From the NCBI GenBank assembly GCA_003978475.1, contig QNZR01000073.1, positions 1-5,769 on the forward strand: a DNA stretch of 5,769 nucleotides. Direction: 5' to 3'. The notes beneath the pieces are model-generated. The model had not been told where the DNA came from. It did not search any database and saw only the letters and a program-made list of their open reading frames with translations. The position numbers were made by a program, and so were the translations under genes. Source of the DNA: Sulfurimonas sp. (lineage in GTDB: Bacteria > Campylobacterota > Campylobacteria > Campylobacterales > Sulfurimonadaceae). This document shows positions 1-5,019 of the stretch, in pieces (position 1 is the first letter of the stretch; every line of letters begins with the position of its first letter).

Positions 1-267
1 AACGTACTGATTGTGATACGTCCGCTCATTCAGATGCGCGAGCGCCAGTTGGCGGCAGCGGCTCAAGAGAATCATATGCCGACCATTGGTGATGAGATGT
101 GTCCGTCGATGCGTTTTGATATTAAAATGCCTCATGCGCGTGCCACAATGAAGGAGATGCTTGCCGGTATGGAGCGCCAATACCCTGATTTTTTTGTCTC
201 AATGAATGCGGCATTTAAAAATATCTCCGAAGAGTCATTTTTCAATAAGGAGCGTTTTGCCATTTAG
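1..267 (+). CDS. ttcA: TtcA-family tRNA 2-thiocytidine synthetase, C-terminal part (5' end outside window)
   Basis: The reading frame is open from base 1 to a TAG stop, giving 88 C-terminal residues. TtcA enzymes are cytoplasmic PP-loop ATPases that adenylate and thiolate cytidine 32 of certain tRNAs, using an iron-sulfur cluster. The visible segment matches the family's C-terminal part: VIRPL (residues 5-9) followed by an RE-rich helix, a short MPTIGDEMCPS stretch, a helix with MLAGMERQYP (53-62) and a final FxNI-type helix. E. coli TtcA has the same layout (VIRPL, CNLC, a DKRYP-like segment). Only one cysteine (residue 34) is present where E. coli has CxxC; the first position is Asp here. 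The catalytic PP-loop and the N-terminal CxxC pair would lie upstream and cannot be seen. An internal GTG at 13 is not a credible start, because the homology continues upstream of it. The gene converges on the minus-strand gene that ends at 275. Confidence 0.8.
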   Translation, partial: NVLIVIRPLIQMRERQLAAAAQENHMPTIGDEMCPSMRFDIKMPHARATMKEMLAGMERQYPDFFVSMNAAFKNISEESFFNKERFAI

Positions 268-274
268 GCGGATA

Positions 275-706
275 TTATGCTTCTGTCTTGGCTTTATCTA
301 AAAATTCCAAAATATTTTCCTGATAGGAGCGAATGTCGTCATCACGCGTCAAATCAACAATTTTTTGCAGTTGACGGGTATTGATTTTGTTGCGGTAGCG
401 CGGTACCTCTTTGATCTCTTTGACAATGTCCTGAATGAGCAGATCTTCATTAAGCCCGTTGTCATCATGTACTTTGGTAATAATCTCTTTGGTGGTCAGC
501 ACCAGAGCTTCGGCACGATCGTCATCATTGTAGATGGCCATACCGGAACTCTTGACCAGTTTAAAAACCTCATCATTGCCCTCACCGTTAACGGCAATAA
601 TCAGTGCAAAAAGCTTGGCCCGAAATTCCAAAGAGTTATGGTGATAGATAAGAATCTCACGAAATGCATTAAACAGATGTCGCCTGATAGTGCTAAATAA
701 TCCCAT
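275..706 (-). CDS. conserved small helical protein of unknown function
   Basis: This 143-residue protein has no recognisable catalytic motif, no cysteine or tryptophan, no signal peptide and no clear membrane segment, so it is probably cytoplasmic. It begins with a basic amphipathic stretch (IRRHLFNAFREILIYHH, 7-23), followed by a hydrophobic helix (FRAKLFALIIAVN, 28-40) and a series of helices rich in D/E and K, with acidic turns such as DDDR (61-64), DDNG (81-84) and RDDD (121-124). The all-helical layout with acidic turns resembles TerB-like folds, but I cannot show homology, and the name is only a suggestion. It also resembles hypothetical proteins I associate with Campylobacterota. The ATG at 704-706 is supported by TAAGGG five bases upstream on the minus strand and by a strong promoter 40 bases upstream. 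It is divergent from yigZ and convergent with ttcA. It is apparently transcribed alone. Confidence 0.75.
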   Translation of the reverse strand: MGLFSTIRRHLFNAFREILIYHHNSLEFRAKLFALIIAVNGEGNDEVFKLVKSSGMAIYNDDDRAEALVLTTKEIITKVHDDNGLNEDLLIQDIVKEIKEVPRYRNKINTRQLQKIVDLTRDDDIRSYQENILEFLDKAKTEA

Positions 707-745
707 AATTACCCTTAAGCATCGGTGCAGTTAATATATTTTCTG

Positions 746-751
746 TATTAT
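746..751 (+). promoter_or_regulatory. possible -10 box for yigZ, overlapping the divergent promoter
   Basis: TATTAT (5 of 6 to TATAAT), preceded by TG one base earlier (744-745 is TG), sits in a nearly palindromic GTATTATAC element. Upstream sequence is AT-rich (TTAATATATTTTC). Initiation near 758 would leave a short leader of about 25 bases before the GTG at 783. It overlaps the minus-strand TATAAT almost exactly, so the two promoters could not be occupied together. Confidence 0.45.
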
Positions 752-768
752 ACAAAAAAGATTTAAAA
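747..768 (-). promoter_or_regulatory. sigma-70-type promoter for the gene at 275-706
   Basis: On the minus strand a perfect TATAAT (747-752) is directly preceded by CTTTTTTG, and before that by TTTTAAAT. This T-run, G, TATAAT arrangement is the form described for Campylobacter housekeeping promoters, which lack a conventional -35 box. Transcription would begin near 740, giving a leader of about 35 bases before the ATG at 706. The sequence match is seen directly; activity is inferred. Confidence 0.7.
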
Positions 769-782
769 TTGGATGTAAGACC

Positions 783-1358
783 GTGAGAATTGCCGATGCA
801 CACTGTAGCCGAACGCTGATGGTAAAACAGTCGAAATTTATAGCCCATATACTTCCGTTTTACATGTACAATACCCTTCTGGAGCGTCTTAAGGCAGAGC
901 ACCCCAAAGCACGCCATTTTGTCACGGCATTTCGACATCTTAATACCTTTGAACAGATTGTCGAAGGCAGTAGCGATGACGGAGAACCGCGAGGAACATC
1001 AGGAAGACCGACGTTGAGCGTTTTGCAAGGGCATGATCTGATTAATACCGCCATGATCACCGTGCGCTATTTCGGCGGTACCAAGCTGGGTACCGGTGGC
1101 TTGGTACGTGCCTACAGTGATGCTGCCAATGCGGTTATTGATGCCGCCACACTTCATGAGTACAAAAAAGAGTTTACTGAACGGTTCACATGCCCCTACC
1201 GTTCAATGCAGCTGGTCGATTATACTCTGGCACAATGCCGAATTGAACGTATTGACAAACAGTTTGATGCTCAAAGGGTGATTGTTACCATAGTATCCGA
1301 CGAGGCGACACTTTCACACTTTTTCTCTCTCTTGGGGCGTCATATCATGCGATTATAG
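783..1358 (+). CDS. yigZ: YigZ / IMPACT (UPF0029) family protein
   Basis: This 191-residue cytoplasmic protein belongs to the YigZ/IMPACT family. Eukaryotic IMPACT regulates Gcn2; the bacterial role is poorly defined, with proposed nucleic-acid or ribosome-associated functions. Visible family marks, in order, are KQSKFIA (15-21, equivalent to KKSRFI of E. coli YigZ), EHPKARH (39-45), the signature SDDGEPRGTSGRP (64-76) and VRYFGG followed by KLGTGGLVRAY (94-111). The C-terminal 80 residues fit the ferredoxin-like DUF1949 domain. Length is close to the usual 200 or so. The start is GTG at 783: an upstream in-frame TAA at 732 and the lack of in-frame ATG or TTG exclude other choices, and the N-terminus then aligns well with the family. 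The ribosome site is weak (GGA at 771-773 or TAAG at 776-779). An ATG-TAA start-stop pair at 773-778 lies just before the GTG. A DUF4230-type gene follows on the same strand, with its own promoter. Confidence 0.92.
   Translation: MRIADAHCSRTLMVKQSKFIAHILPFYMYNTLLERLKAEHPKARHFVTAFRHLNTFEQIVEGSSDDGEPRGTSGRPTLSVLQGHDLINTAMITVRYFGGTKLGTGGLVRAYSDAANAVIDAATLHEYKKEFTERFTCPYRSMQLVDYTLAQCRIERIDKQFDAQRVIVTIVSDEATLSHFFSLLGRHIMRL
1078..1107 (+). repeat. 9-bp inverted repeat inside yigZ
   Basis: GTACCAAGC (1078-1086) and GCTTGGTAC (1099-1107) are perfect reverse complements separated by 12 bases. They fall in the codons for the conserved GTKLGTGGLVRAY motif, so part of the symmetry comes from the repeated Gly-Thr/Gly-Leu coding. 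A stable mRNA hairpin is possible. No function is implied by position. Confidence 0.4.
1263..1289 (+). repeat. 27-base near-identical in-frame repeat, copy 1 (in yigZ)
   Basis: This block is 25/27 identical to 2021-2047 and is read in the same codon phase, encoding FDAQRVIVT here and FGAQRVTVT in the DUF4230 gene. The only differences are at 1267 and 1282. The two host proteins are not otherwise similar as far as I can see. Identity extends to the AGG arginine codon and other wobble positions. Confidence 0.7.
1352..1357 (-). promoter_or_regulatory. possible antisense -10 box at the yigZ 3' end
   Basis: On the minus strand this hexamer is a perfect TATAAT, in mirror image to the plus-strand one at 1371-1376. 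A transcript starting near 1345 would run antisense to yigZ. The sequence just upstream on that strand lacks the T-run seen at the 747-768 promoter, so the call is tentative. Confidence 0.25.
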
Positions 1359-1370
1359 TAGGATTTACAC

Positions 1371-1376
1371 TATAAT
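1371..1376 (+). promoter_or_regulatory. -10 box for the DUF4230-type gene
   Basis: A perfect TATAAT lies 41 bases before the ATG at 1418, in the short gap after yigZ. There is no recognisable -35 hexamer 17 bases upstream, which is usual for promoters in Campylobacterota. Initiation near 1383 gives a leader of about 35 bases with a strong ribosome site. Confidence 0.5.
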
Positions 1377-1405
1377 AACACAATTACCGGATAGACTGCG
1401 GGTAT

Positions 1406-1412
1406 AAAGGAG
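1406..1412 (+). promoter_or_regulatory. strong ribosome binding site that fixes the start at 1418
   Basis: AAAGGAG ends five bases before ATG 1418. An in-frame GTG at 1412 overlaps the last G of this site and so cannot be the start. This removes two residues from the longest possible reading frame. Confidence 0.85.
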
Positions 1413-1417
1413 TGTTT

Positions 1418-2113
1418 ATGGAAAGTATTATTATGTTTACTGTTGGGTTGCTGTTACCCGTTGGCATATGGTTGGTGCTGAAAAAATCCAAAGATAGTGA
1501 GACTAGAATTGATGAGGTAGCCCATTTTTCGGCGGTGGAGCGATTTCACTCGCTAGGCGAATTAAATGTGTACAAAGTGGTGACTAAAGAGATTGTGACC
1601 GCACGCGATCATGCATTTGGGGAGATAGGACAAAAATATTTCAGATGGCTACTTTCGAATAAAAAGATGGCGATTATTTTTCAGTTTGATATTGACTTTA
1701 AGTATGATCTGAATGCATCGGATTTTCAGGTCAATGAACACAGTGACGGCAGTTATGAAATTATGATGCCCGAGGTGATGTACGAAACCAATATTAAAGA
1801 TATTAAATTTTACGATGAGCAGGGAGCCAAACTGCTGCCATGGCTATTGCCTTCACTGCTGACGGCTGCTTTTAGTGACGGGTTTGACGAAAGTTCAAAA
1901 AATAAGCTTATTGAAGAGGCAAAAGAACAGGTCGGACGTATGGCGGTTGAATTTGCTACCTCCATGCAGGGTGATGTTGAAAACTCGGCGCGCAAAACGC
2001 TAGAAAGTATTGCCAAAGGCTTTGGTGCTCAAAGGGTGACTGTTACCTTTAGCAACTCTGAGGGGGTTATGCGGGAAGTTACCTACGAACCGGCTGAAGA
2101 GAGCGCCGCGTAG
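1418..2113 (+). CDS. membrane-anchored DUF4230-type protein
   Basis: This is a 231-residue protein with one N-terminal hydrophobic segment (about residues 4-21) followed by KKSK. The charge balance (acidic N-terminus, basic residues after the helix) predicts N-out/C-in orientation, but this is an inference. The soluble part has the order I associate with DUF4230: ELNVYKVVTKEIV (48-60), an alternating hydrophobic strand MAIIFQFDIDFKYDL (84-98), then YEIMMPEV (113-120). This is followed by a helical, charged region (154-200) and a final beta-like stretch containing AQRVTVT (204-210). Function of the family is unknown to me. ATG 1418 has a near-ideal AAAGGAG site and its own -10 box. The gene stands between yigZ (59 bases upstream) and a convergent operon end (63 bases downstream). 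The family assignment rests on remembered pattern, not on a search. Confidence 0.72.
   Translation: MESIIMFTVGLLLPVGIWLVLKKSKDSETRIDEVAHFSAVERFHSLGELNVYKVVTKEIVTARDHAFGEIGQKYFRWLLSNKKMAIIFQFDIDFKYDLNASDFQVNEHSDGSYEIMMPEVMYETNIKDIKFYDEQGAKLLPWLLPSLLTAAFSDGFDESSKNKLIEEAKEQVGRMAVEFATSMQGDVENSARKTLESIAKGFGAQRVTVTFSNSEGVMREVTYEPAEESAA
2021..2047 (+). repeat. 27-base near-identical in-frame repeat, copy 2 (in the DUF4230-type gene)
   Basis: This is the partner of 1263-1289, with 25 of 27 bases identical and the same codon phase. It lies near the 3' end of its gene, as the first copy does in yigZ. Copies are 758 bases apart in direct orientation. Confidence 0.7.
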
Positions 2114-2176
2114 GCGCGCTTGAGCCTGATGACTTTTGTGTTAGACTGCAATCCTCTCCGTTCCTCAGCCTCGGTA

Positions 2177-2986
2177 TTAGGATATTGACATTGCCGGGTC
2201 TGCTTTTTCTCTTAGCCATACGACCTCTTTAAAGAAGCTGTGCCCGATGTAGATGACAAAAAATACTGTAACAAAGAGTACGGCAAAGGGGATGAGTGAG
2301 ATCATATATAGCAGCAGTGTCTTCAGGCGAAGGTTCGTACCTTTTTGCTGCATAATATTGATGTACTCCTCTTTGGTACAGAGGGTTGATGCCACATCAT
2401 AGGTAAGCAGCTTGTGAAAAAAGTAGTAAAACGGAATGTTAAGTGCTATGACATTAATCAGCGGGATAAAATAGAGCGGCATTAACAGTAAAAAGAGGGC
2501 AACCATAACAAGAAACGATTTACTGACGTTCCAAATAGCCGTGCCGATGCTGTCGAACCCTATGAGCGTAATTTGTTGGTAGTGGCGCCGTTGCAGCTCT
2601 TTTAGAATCGGCGGTGTTAAAAAACCGATGACTGCGAGTGCTACGACAATGGAGATGAGCAGTACCAAAAAGCTTCCTACCGTATAGACCAAAAAGCTAA
2701 TGAGCCACGAGGTAATGGTATGGGTCATTAAGAAATCAATAATAGAAGAGCCGCTAAAAGTACCGCTAAAGCTTTCGGTATGTTCTACACCTGCTTGATT
2801 AAGTGTCTGTGTACTTTCGACTTGAAGGGTCGTGTGTTGCAGCGCGTCAAGACCCAGATCGGCGGCAACAAAGAAGAGGGTATACATGACCAGTATGGTG
2901 ATGATAAACGGTAAAATGACCATTTTTAACATTTTAGGTGTGGCAAAATCTTTAATACTTAAAACAAGAAGGTCTTTTTCACTCAT
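2177..2986 (-). CDS. EI24-domain (CysZ-like) integral membrane protein
   Basis: This 269-residue inner-membrane protein fits the EI24/CysZ family. Hydrophobic segments lie at about 19-42, 92-123, 153-192 (probably two passes or re-entrant helices) and 221-248. Family-like marks are FLTPPILKELQRRH (122-135) after the second membrane region and the proline-rich PLYFIPLINVIALN (170-183) leading to PFYYFFHKLL (185-194). The loop at 46-90, rich in T, S and Q, is probably periplasmic. CysZ itself supports sulfate uptake for cysteine synthesis, but no cys genes are nearby, so a transport substrate should not be assumed. The ATG overlaps the preceding ytfJ-type stop by one base (TAATG), with GAGGAG eight bases upstream at 2995-3000, so translation is probably coupled. 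It is the last gene of the minus-strand operon, and I see no clear terminator after it. Confidence 0.8.
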   Translation of the reverse strand: MSEKDLLVLSIKDFATPKMLKMVILPFIITILVMYTLFFVAADLGLDALQHTTLQVESTQTLNQAGVEHTESFSGTFSGSSIIDFLMTHTITSWLISFLVYTVGSFLVLLISIVVALAVIGFLTPPILKELQRRHYQQITLIGFDSIGTAIWNVSKSFLVMVALFLLLMPLYFIPLINVIALNIPFYYFFHKLLTYDVASTLCTKEEYINIMQQKGTNLRLKTLLLYMISLIPFAVLFVTVFFVIYIGHSFFKEVVWLREKADPAMSIS

Positions 2987-3501
2987 TACAGATGCTCCTC
3001 AATAAGTCGAATAACTTTGGAAATTTCGCTGTCATCGAGTTTTCCCTCATAAAAATAGAGCAGTTTTCCCGTTTTGTCAAACAGCAAAATATCCGAGTTG
3101 TCATCGGCGAGTCCCCACGCGTTCACCAGCACTTTTTGTTTGTCTTTGACGTAGAGTGTATCGGGATAGAGCTCCTGTTTCTTTTTGAGTTTTGCCTCAA
3201 TGGCAAAGTTTGGCATCCATGTTGCTGCCATGTTGACAATGGCGACAGAACCGTAACGGTTGTGGTCAAATTTTTGGCGCTTTAATGCCTCGGAGAGGGC
3301 ATTGTTGGTATCTTTTTCATCAGGATCGACATAAAAAAGTATATGAACTTTGCCCTGAAGACTCTCGTGCGAAATCCATGGTTTGCCGTTGGCGGTTTCG
3401 CCCTTATCGCCCTCAAGGGTGATTGATGGGGGGATGGTATTGAGTGTCAAAGCGGAGGCACTCAGTGCAAGTACCAGCAGGCAGCATAGGGGTTTTATCA
3501 T
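2986..3501 (-). CDS. ytfJ: YtfJ-family periplasmic protein, thioredoxin-like fold without active-site cysteines
   Basis: The protein has 171 residues with a signal peptide: MIK, a hydrophobic core, and an A-S-A cleavage site at about residue 17. The mature part follows the YtfJ pattern: a KVHILFYVDP strand (51-60), ALKRQKFDHNRYGSVAIVN (72-90, like the LPHDRYQTTTIVN region of E. coli YtfJ), KKKQELYPDTLYVKD (106-120), VNAWGL (126-131) and ILLFDKTGKLLYFYEGKL (138-155). It ends with a helix typical of thioredoxin folds. The only cysteines are residues 6 and 7, inside the signal peptide, so no thiol-redox chemistry is expected. Cys6/7 come too early for a lipobox, so it is probably soluble in the periplasm. 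Molecular role is unknown. The ATG overlaps the DUF3137 stop by four bases (ATGA), with TGGAG at 3508-3512. The downstream EI24 gene overlaps by one base. Confidence 0.85.
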   Translation of the reverse strand: MIKPLCCLLVLALSASALTLNTIPPSITLEGDKGETANGKPWISHESLQGKVHILFYVDPDEKDTNNALSEALKRQKFDHNRYGSVAIVNMAATWMPNFAIEAKLKKKQELYPDTLYVKDKQKVLVNAWGLADDNSDILLFDKTGKLLYFYEGKLDDSEISKVIRLIEEHL

Positions 3502-4463
3502 AATTTACTCCATAAACGTTCATTGAGTTTGAGCTCTTCAACAATGCCGACAGCGAGGCTGAGTGCACGAATATAGCTCATGGTATTATCGTATTTTAGC
3601 AGGGATTGAAACACGGTCGGTTCAAAAAGATCTTTGTTGTACGCAATGGCAATATGAATATTGGCATCAACAAACGATATAGAGACAGGATGCGCCACCT
3701 TCTGTTTGAAGTTGAGCAGTCGTTCCATCATGGTGTGCGTTAAGATATAACGCGATTCTATGGGATCGTTTCCGTAAACAACAAAAGCTTTTTCAAATGC
3801 CGTGTTGTCAAGTATGATCAGAGGATCACGACCGAAATGTTTCGACTGCAACCAGTTACCCAGCACACTGCCGAAAATTTTTTCTGCATTATCAGGCAGA
3901 AGTATAGTCTGTGATTTAAAATGCTTGTTAAACTCCGCAACAATATAGAGTCCCTGAAAGATAGTTGTGCGGTGGGAATTTCCTTTGGCGTCGGTGGTGA
4001 GGGATTCTACATGTAAATCGGAGAATTGTAAATTAACGGATGCGATGGAGCCTTGAATGAGATCATTGCCCTCAAAGCGATCAATATGCCCCTGAAAAAG
4101 TCCGGAGCGCTCAAAAAGAGTTTGAGAGACGGAGGCGGCAGGCATATAGTGAAGGGTACTGTCAATGGCTTCAACGAGCGGTTTCATCACACGCATTTTA
4201 AACTCAAGGCGGTAGTCCTGAATCATATGCCGGTAACGCCATGCCGCAATAATAGCCCCGGCAATAACAAACATGGATGAGAGTGCATCAAAGGCATGAA
4301 AATAGTACCAACGCAGAAAAATGCCTGCTACGGCGAGCAGTGCCATGGCTGCGAACATACGCCATGCTCTGTTTGCGAGTGCTTTGCGCTGTTCCTCCAA
4401 AGACTCAATAGTAGGGTAGAGCGTATTGTAGTAGAAGTCAGTTAGGTCACTGATACTCTTCAT
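3498..4463 (-). CDS. DUF3137-domain membrane protein
   Basis: This 321-residue protein has a helical, charged N-terminus (1-34), two membrane helices (about 35-50 and 60-75) with a short loop, and a large C-terminal domain. Basic residues on both flanks (RKALANRAWR before, WRYRH after) predict that both ends are cytoplasmic. DUF3137 marks are SGLF (120-123), DRFEGNDLIQGSI (128-140), LQFSDLHVES (145-154), TTIFQGLYIVAEFNKHF (166-182), FVVYGNDPIESRYILT (227-242) with MMERLL (245-250), ISFVDANIHIAI (262-273) and the FEP motif (280-282). The function of the family is unknown. It is often found beside LemA, as here, which suggests a shared membrane assembly. The start overlaps the lemA stop by four bases (ATGA). 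No good ribosome site precedes it, so expression probably depends on ribosomes finishing lemA. The ytfJ-type gene overlaps its 3' end. Confidence 0.88.
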   Translation of the reverse strand: MKSISDLTDFYYNTLYPTIESLEEQRKALANRAWRMFAAMALLAVAGIFLRWYYFHAFDALSSMFVIAGAIIAAWRYRHMIQDYRLEFKMRVMKPLVEAIDSTLHYMPAASVSQTLFERSGLFQGHIDRFEGNDLIQGSIASVNLQFSDLHVESLTTDAKGNSHRTTIFQGLYIVAEFNKHFKSQTILLPDNAEKIFGSVLGNWLQSKHFGRDPLIILDNTAFEKAFVVYGNDPIESRYILTHTMMERLLNFKQKVAHPVSISFVDANIHIAIAYNKDLFEPTVFQSLLKYDNTMSYIRALSLAVGIVEELKLNERLWSKL

Positions 4464-5017
4464 GAAGCGTTAAAAAGCTCTTTAACGTCAACATTCTCAC
4501 GCTCATGCTCATCAATCACAAAGACCTCTTTACGAGTAAGGTTCATCCATGATGCCATGTAGTTTGTCGGGAACATCTCAATAATATTATTGTAGTCTGT
4601 TACTGCCTGATTGTAGGCTCTGCGTGCAGCGGCAATTTGTGATTCGGTTTCATTGAGTGTGCGCTGAAGGTTCATGATATTGTCATTGGCTTTGAGATCG
4701 GGGTAATTTTCGACCGAGATCATTAAAGAACCCAGTGCTGAAGTCACCTGCTGATCAAGAGCAATTTTTTCTGTATCGGAGAGGTTGGGTTTGAGCCCCT
4801 GAGTCCGTAACCTGGTAATGTTGCTTAAGAGTTCTTTTTCATGTGTCATATACTCTTGAACGGATGCAATAAGATTGGGAATGAGATCAAAACGTTTTTT
4901 CAGAGCGGCATCGACACCGGCAAAAATATTGTCAACCTGATTTTTTCGGGCAATAAGTGAGTTGTACATTAAAATAAGAATTAATGCAATAACGCCAATA
5001 GCAATAAGTAACGGCAT
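4460..5017 (-). CDS. lemA: LemA family membrane protein
   Basis: The 185 residues are typical in length for LemA. An N-terminal membrane helix (about 3-18) is followed directly by the family hallmark YNSLIARKNQVDN (18-30), then FAGVDAALKKRFDLIPNLI (32-50), ENYPDLKA (103-110), NLQRTLNETESQIAAARR (116-133), YNQAVTDYNN (135-144) and MFPTNYMA (148-155). The rest is a long antiparallel helical bundle. Known LemA proteins are inserted with a very short N-terminus outside and the bundle in the cytoplasm, which the basic residues after the helix support. The biochemical role is unsettled; links to membrane stress and to protease or TPM-domain partners are reported for the family. The ATG is preceded by AAAGGA (5024-5029), inside the last codons of the EAL gene, whose stop is two bases upstream. 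DUF3137 overlaps the lemA stop by four bases. Confidence 0.95.
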   Translation of the reverse strand: MPLLIAIGVIALILILMYNSLIARKNQVDNIFAGVDAALKKRFDLIPNLIASVQEYMTHEKELLSNITRLRTQGLKPNLSDTEKIALDQQVTSALGSLMISVENYPDLKANDNIMNLQRTLNETESQIAAARRAYNQAVTDYNNIIEMFPTNYMASWMNLTRKEVFVIDEHERENVDVKELFNAS

Positions 5018-5019
5018 GG

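Larger units (their letters stand above)
1352..1376. repeat. 8-bp perfect inverted repeat over the yigZ stop and the next -10 box
   Basis: ATTATAGT (1352-1359) pairs with ACTATAAT (1369-1376) across a 9-base spacer. The left arm covers the yigZ TAG and the right arm contains the TATAAT that probably serves the DUF4230 gene. It could be an operator-like dyad, a weak A/T-only hairpin at the end of yigZ, or two opposed -10 boxes. The absence of a T-run and of G/C pairs argues against an efficient intrinsic terminator. Confidence 0.55.

Noticed and set aside
365..700. 111-codon open frame on the plus strand opposite the small helical protein
   Set aside because: It is a shadow of the minus-strand gene, which has a good ribosome site and promoter. 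The plus-strand translation has no family resemblance.
693..1060. Open frames on the minus strand opposite yigZ (81 and 66 codons)
   Set aside because: They overlap a clearly identified family member and cross the divergent promoter region, with no coding signal of their own.
1078..1107. Hairpin in yigZ as a regulatory RNA or attenuator
   Set aside because: It lies in codons of the conserved GTKLGTGGLVRAY motif and has no T-run or nearby start. Kept only as a low-confidence repeat.
1412..1417. GTG at 1412 as the start of the DUF4230-type gene
   Set aside because: The GTG overlaps the AAAGGAG ribosome site, while ATG 1418 is correctly spaced from it.
2102..2117. GCGCC/GGCGC stem at the end of the DUF4230-type gene as an intrinsic terminator
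   Set aside because: The stem is only five pairs around a GCGTA loop, is partly within the coding sequence, and no T-run follows on either strand.
2177..2986. Naming the EI24 gene cysZ (sulfate transport)
   Set aside because: EI24/CysZ homology is broad and there are no sulfate or cysteine genes nearby, so the function cannot be transferred.
2992..3285. 97-codon plus-strand open frame opposite the ytfJ-type gene
   Set aside because: It is antisense to a recognisable secreted protein with a signal peptide and family motifs. No ribosome site or family match was seen.
3414..3426. Third partial copy of the CTCAAAGGGTGATTG repeat (CTCAAGGGTGATTG)
   Set aside because: The match is short, needs a one-base gap and lies on the non-coding strand of the ytfJ-type gene, so it is likely chance.
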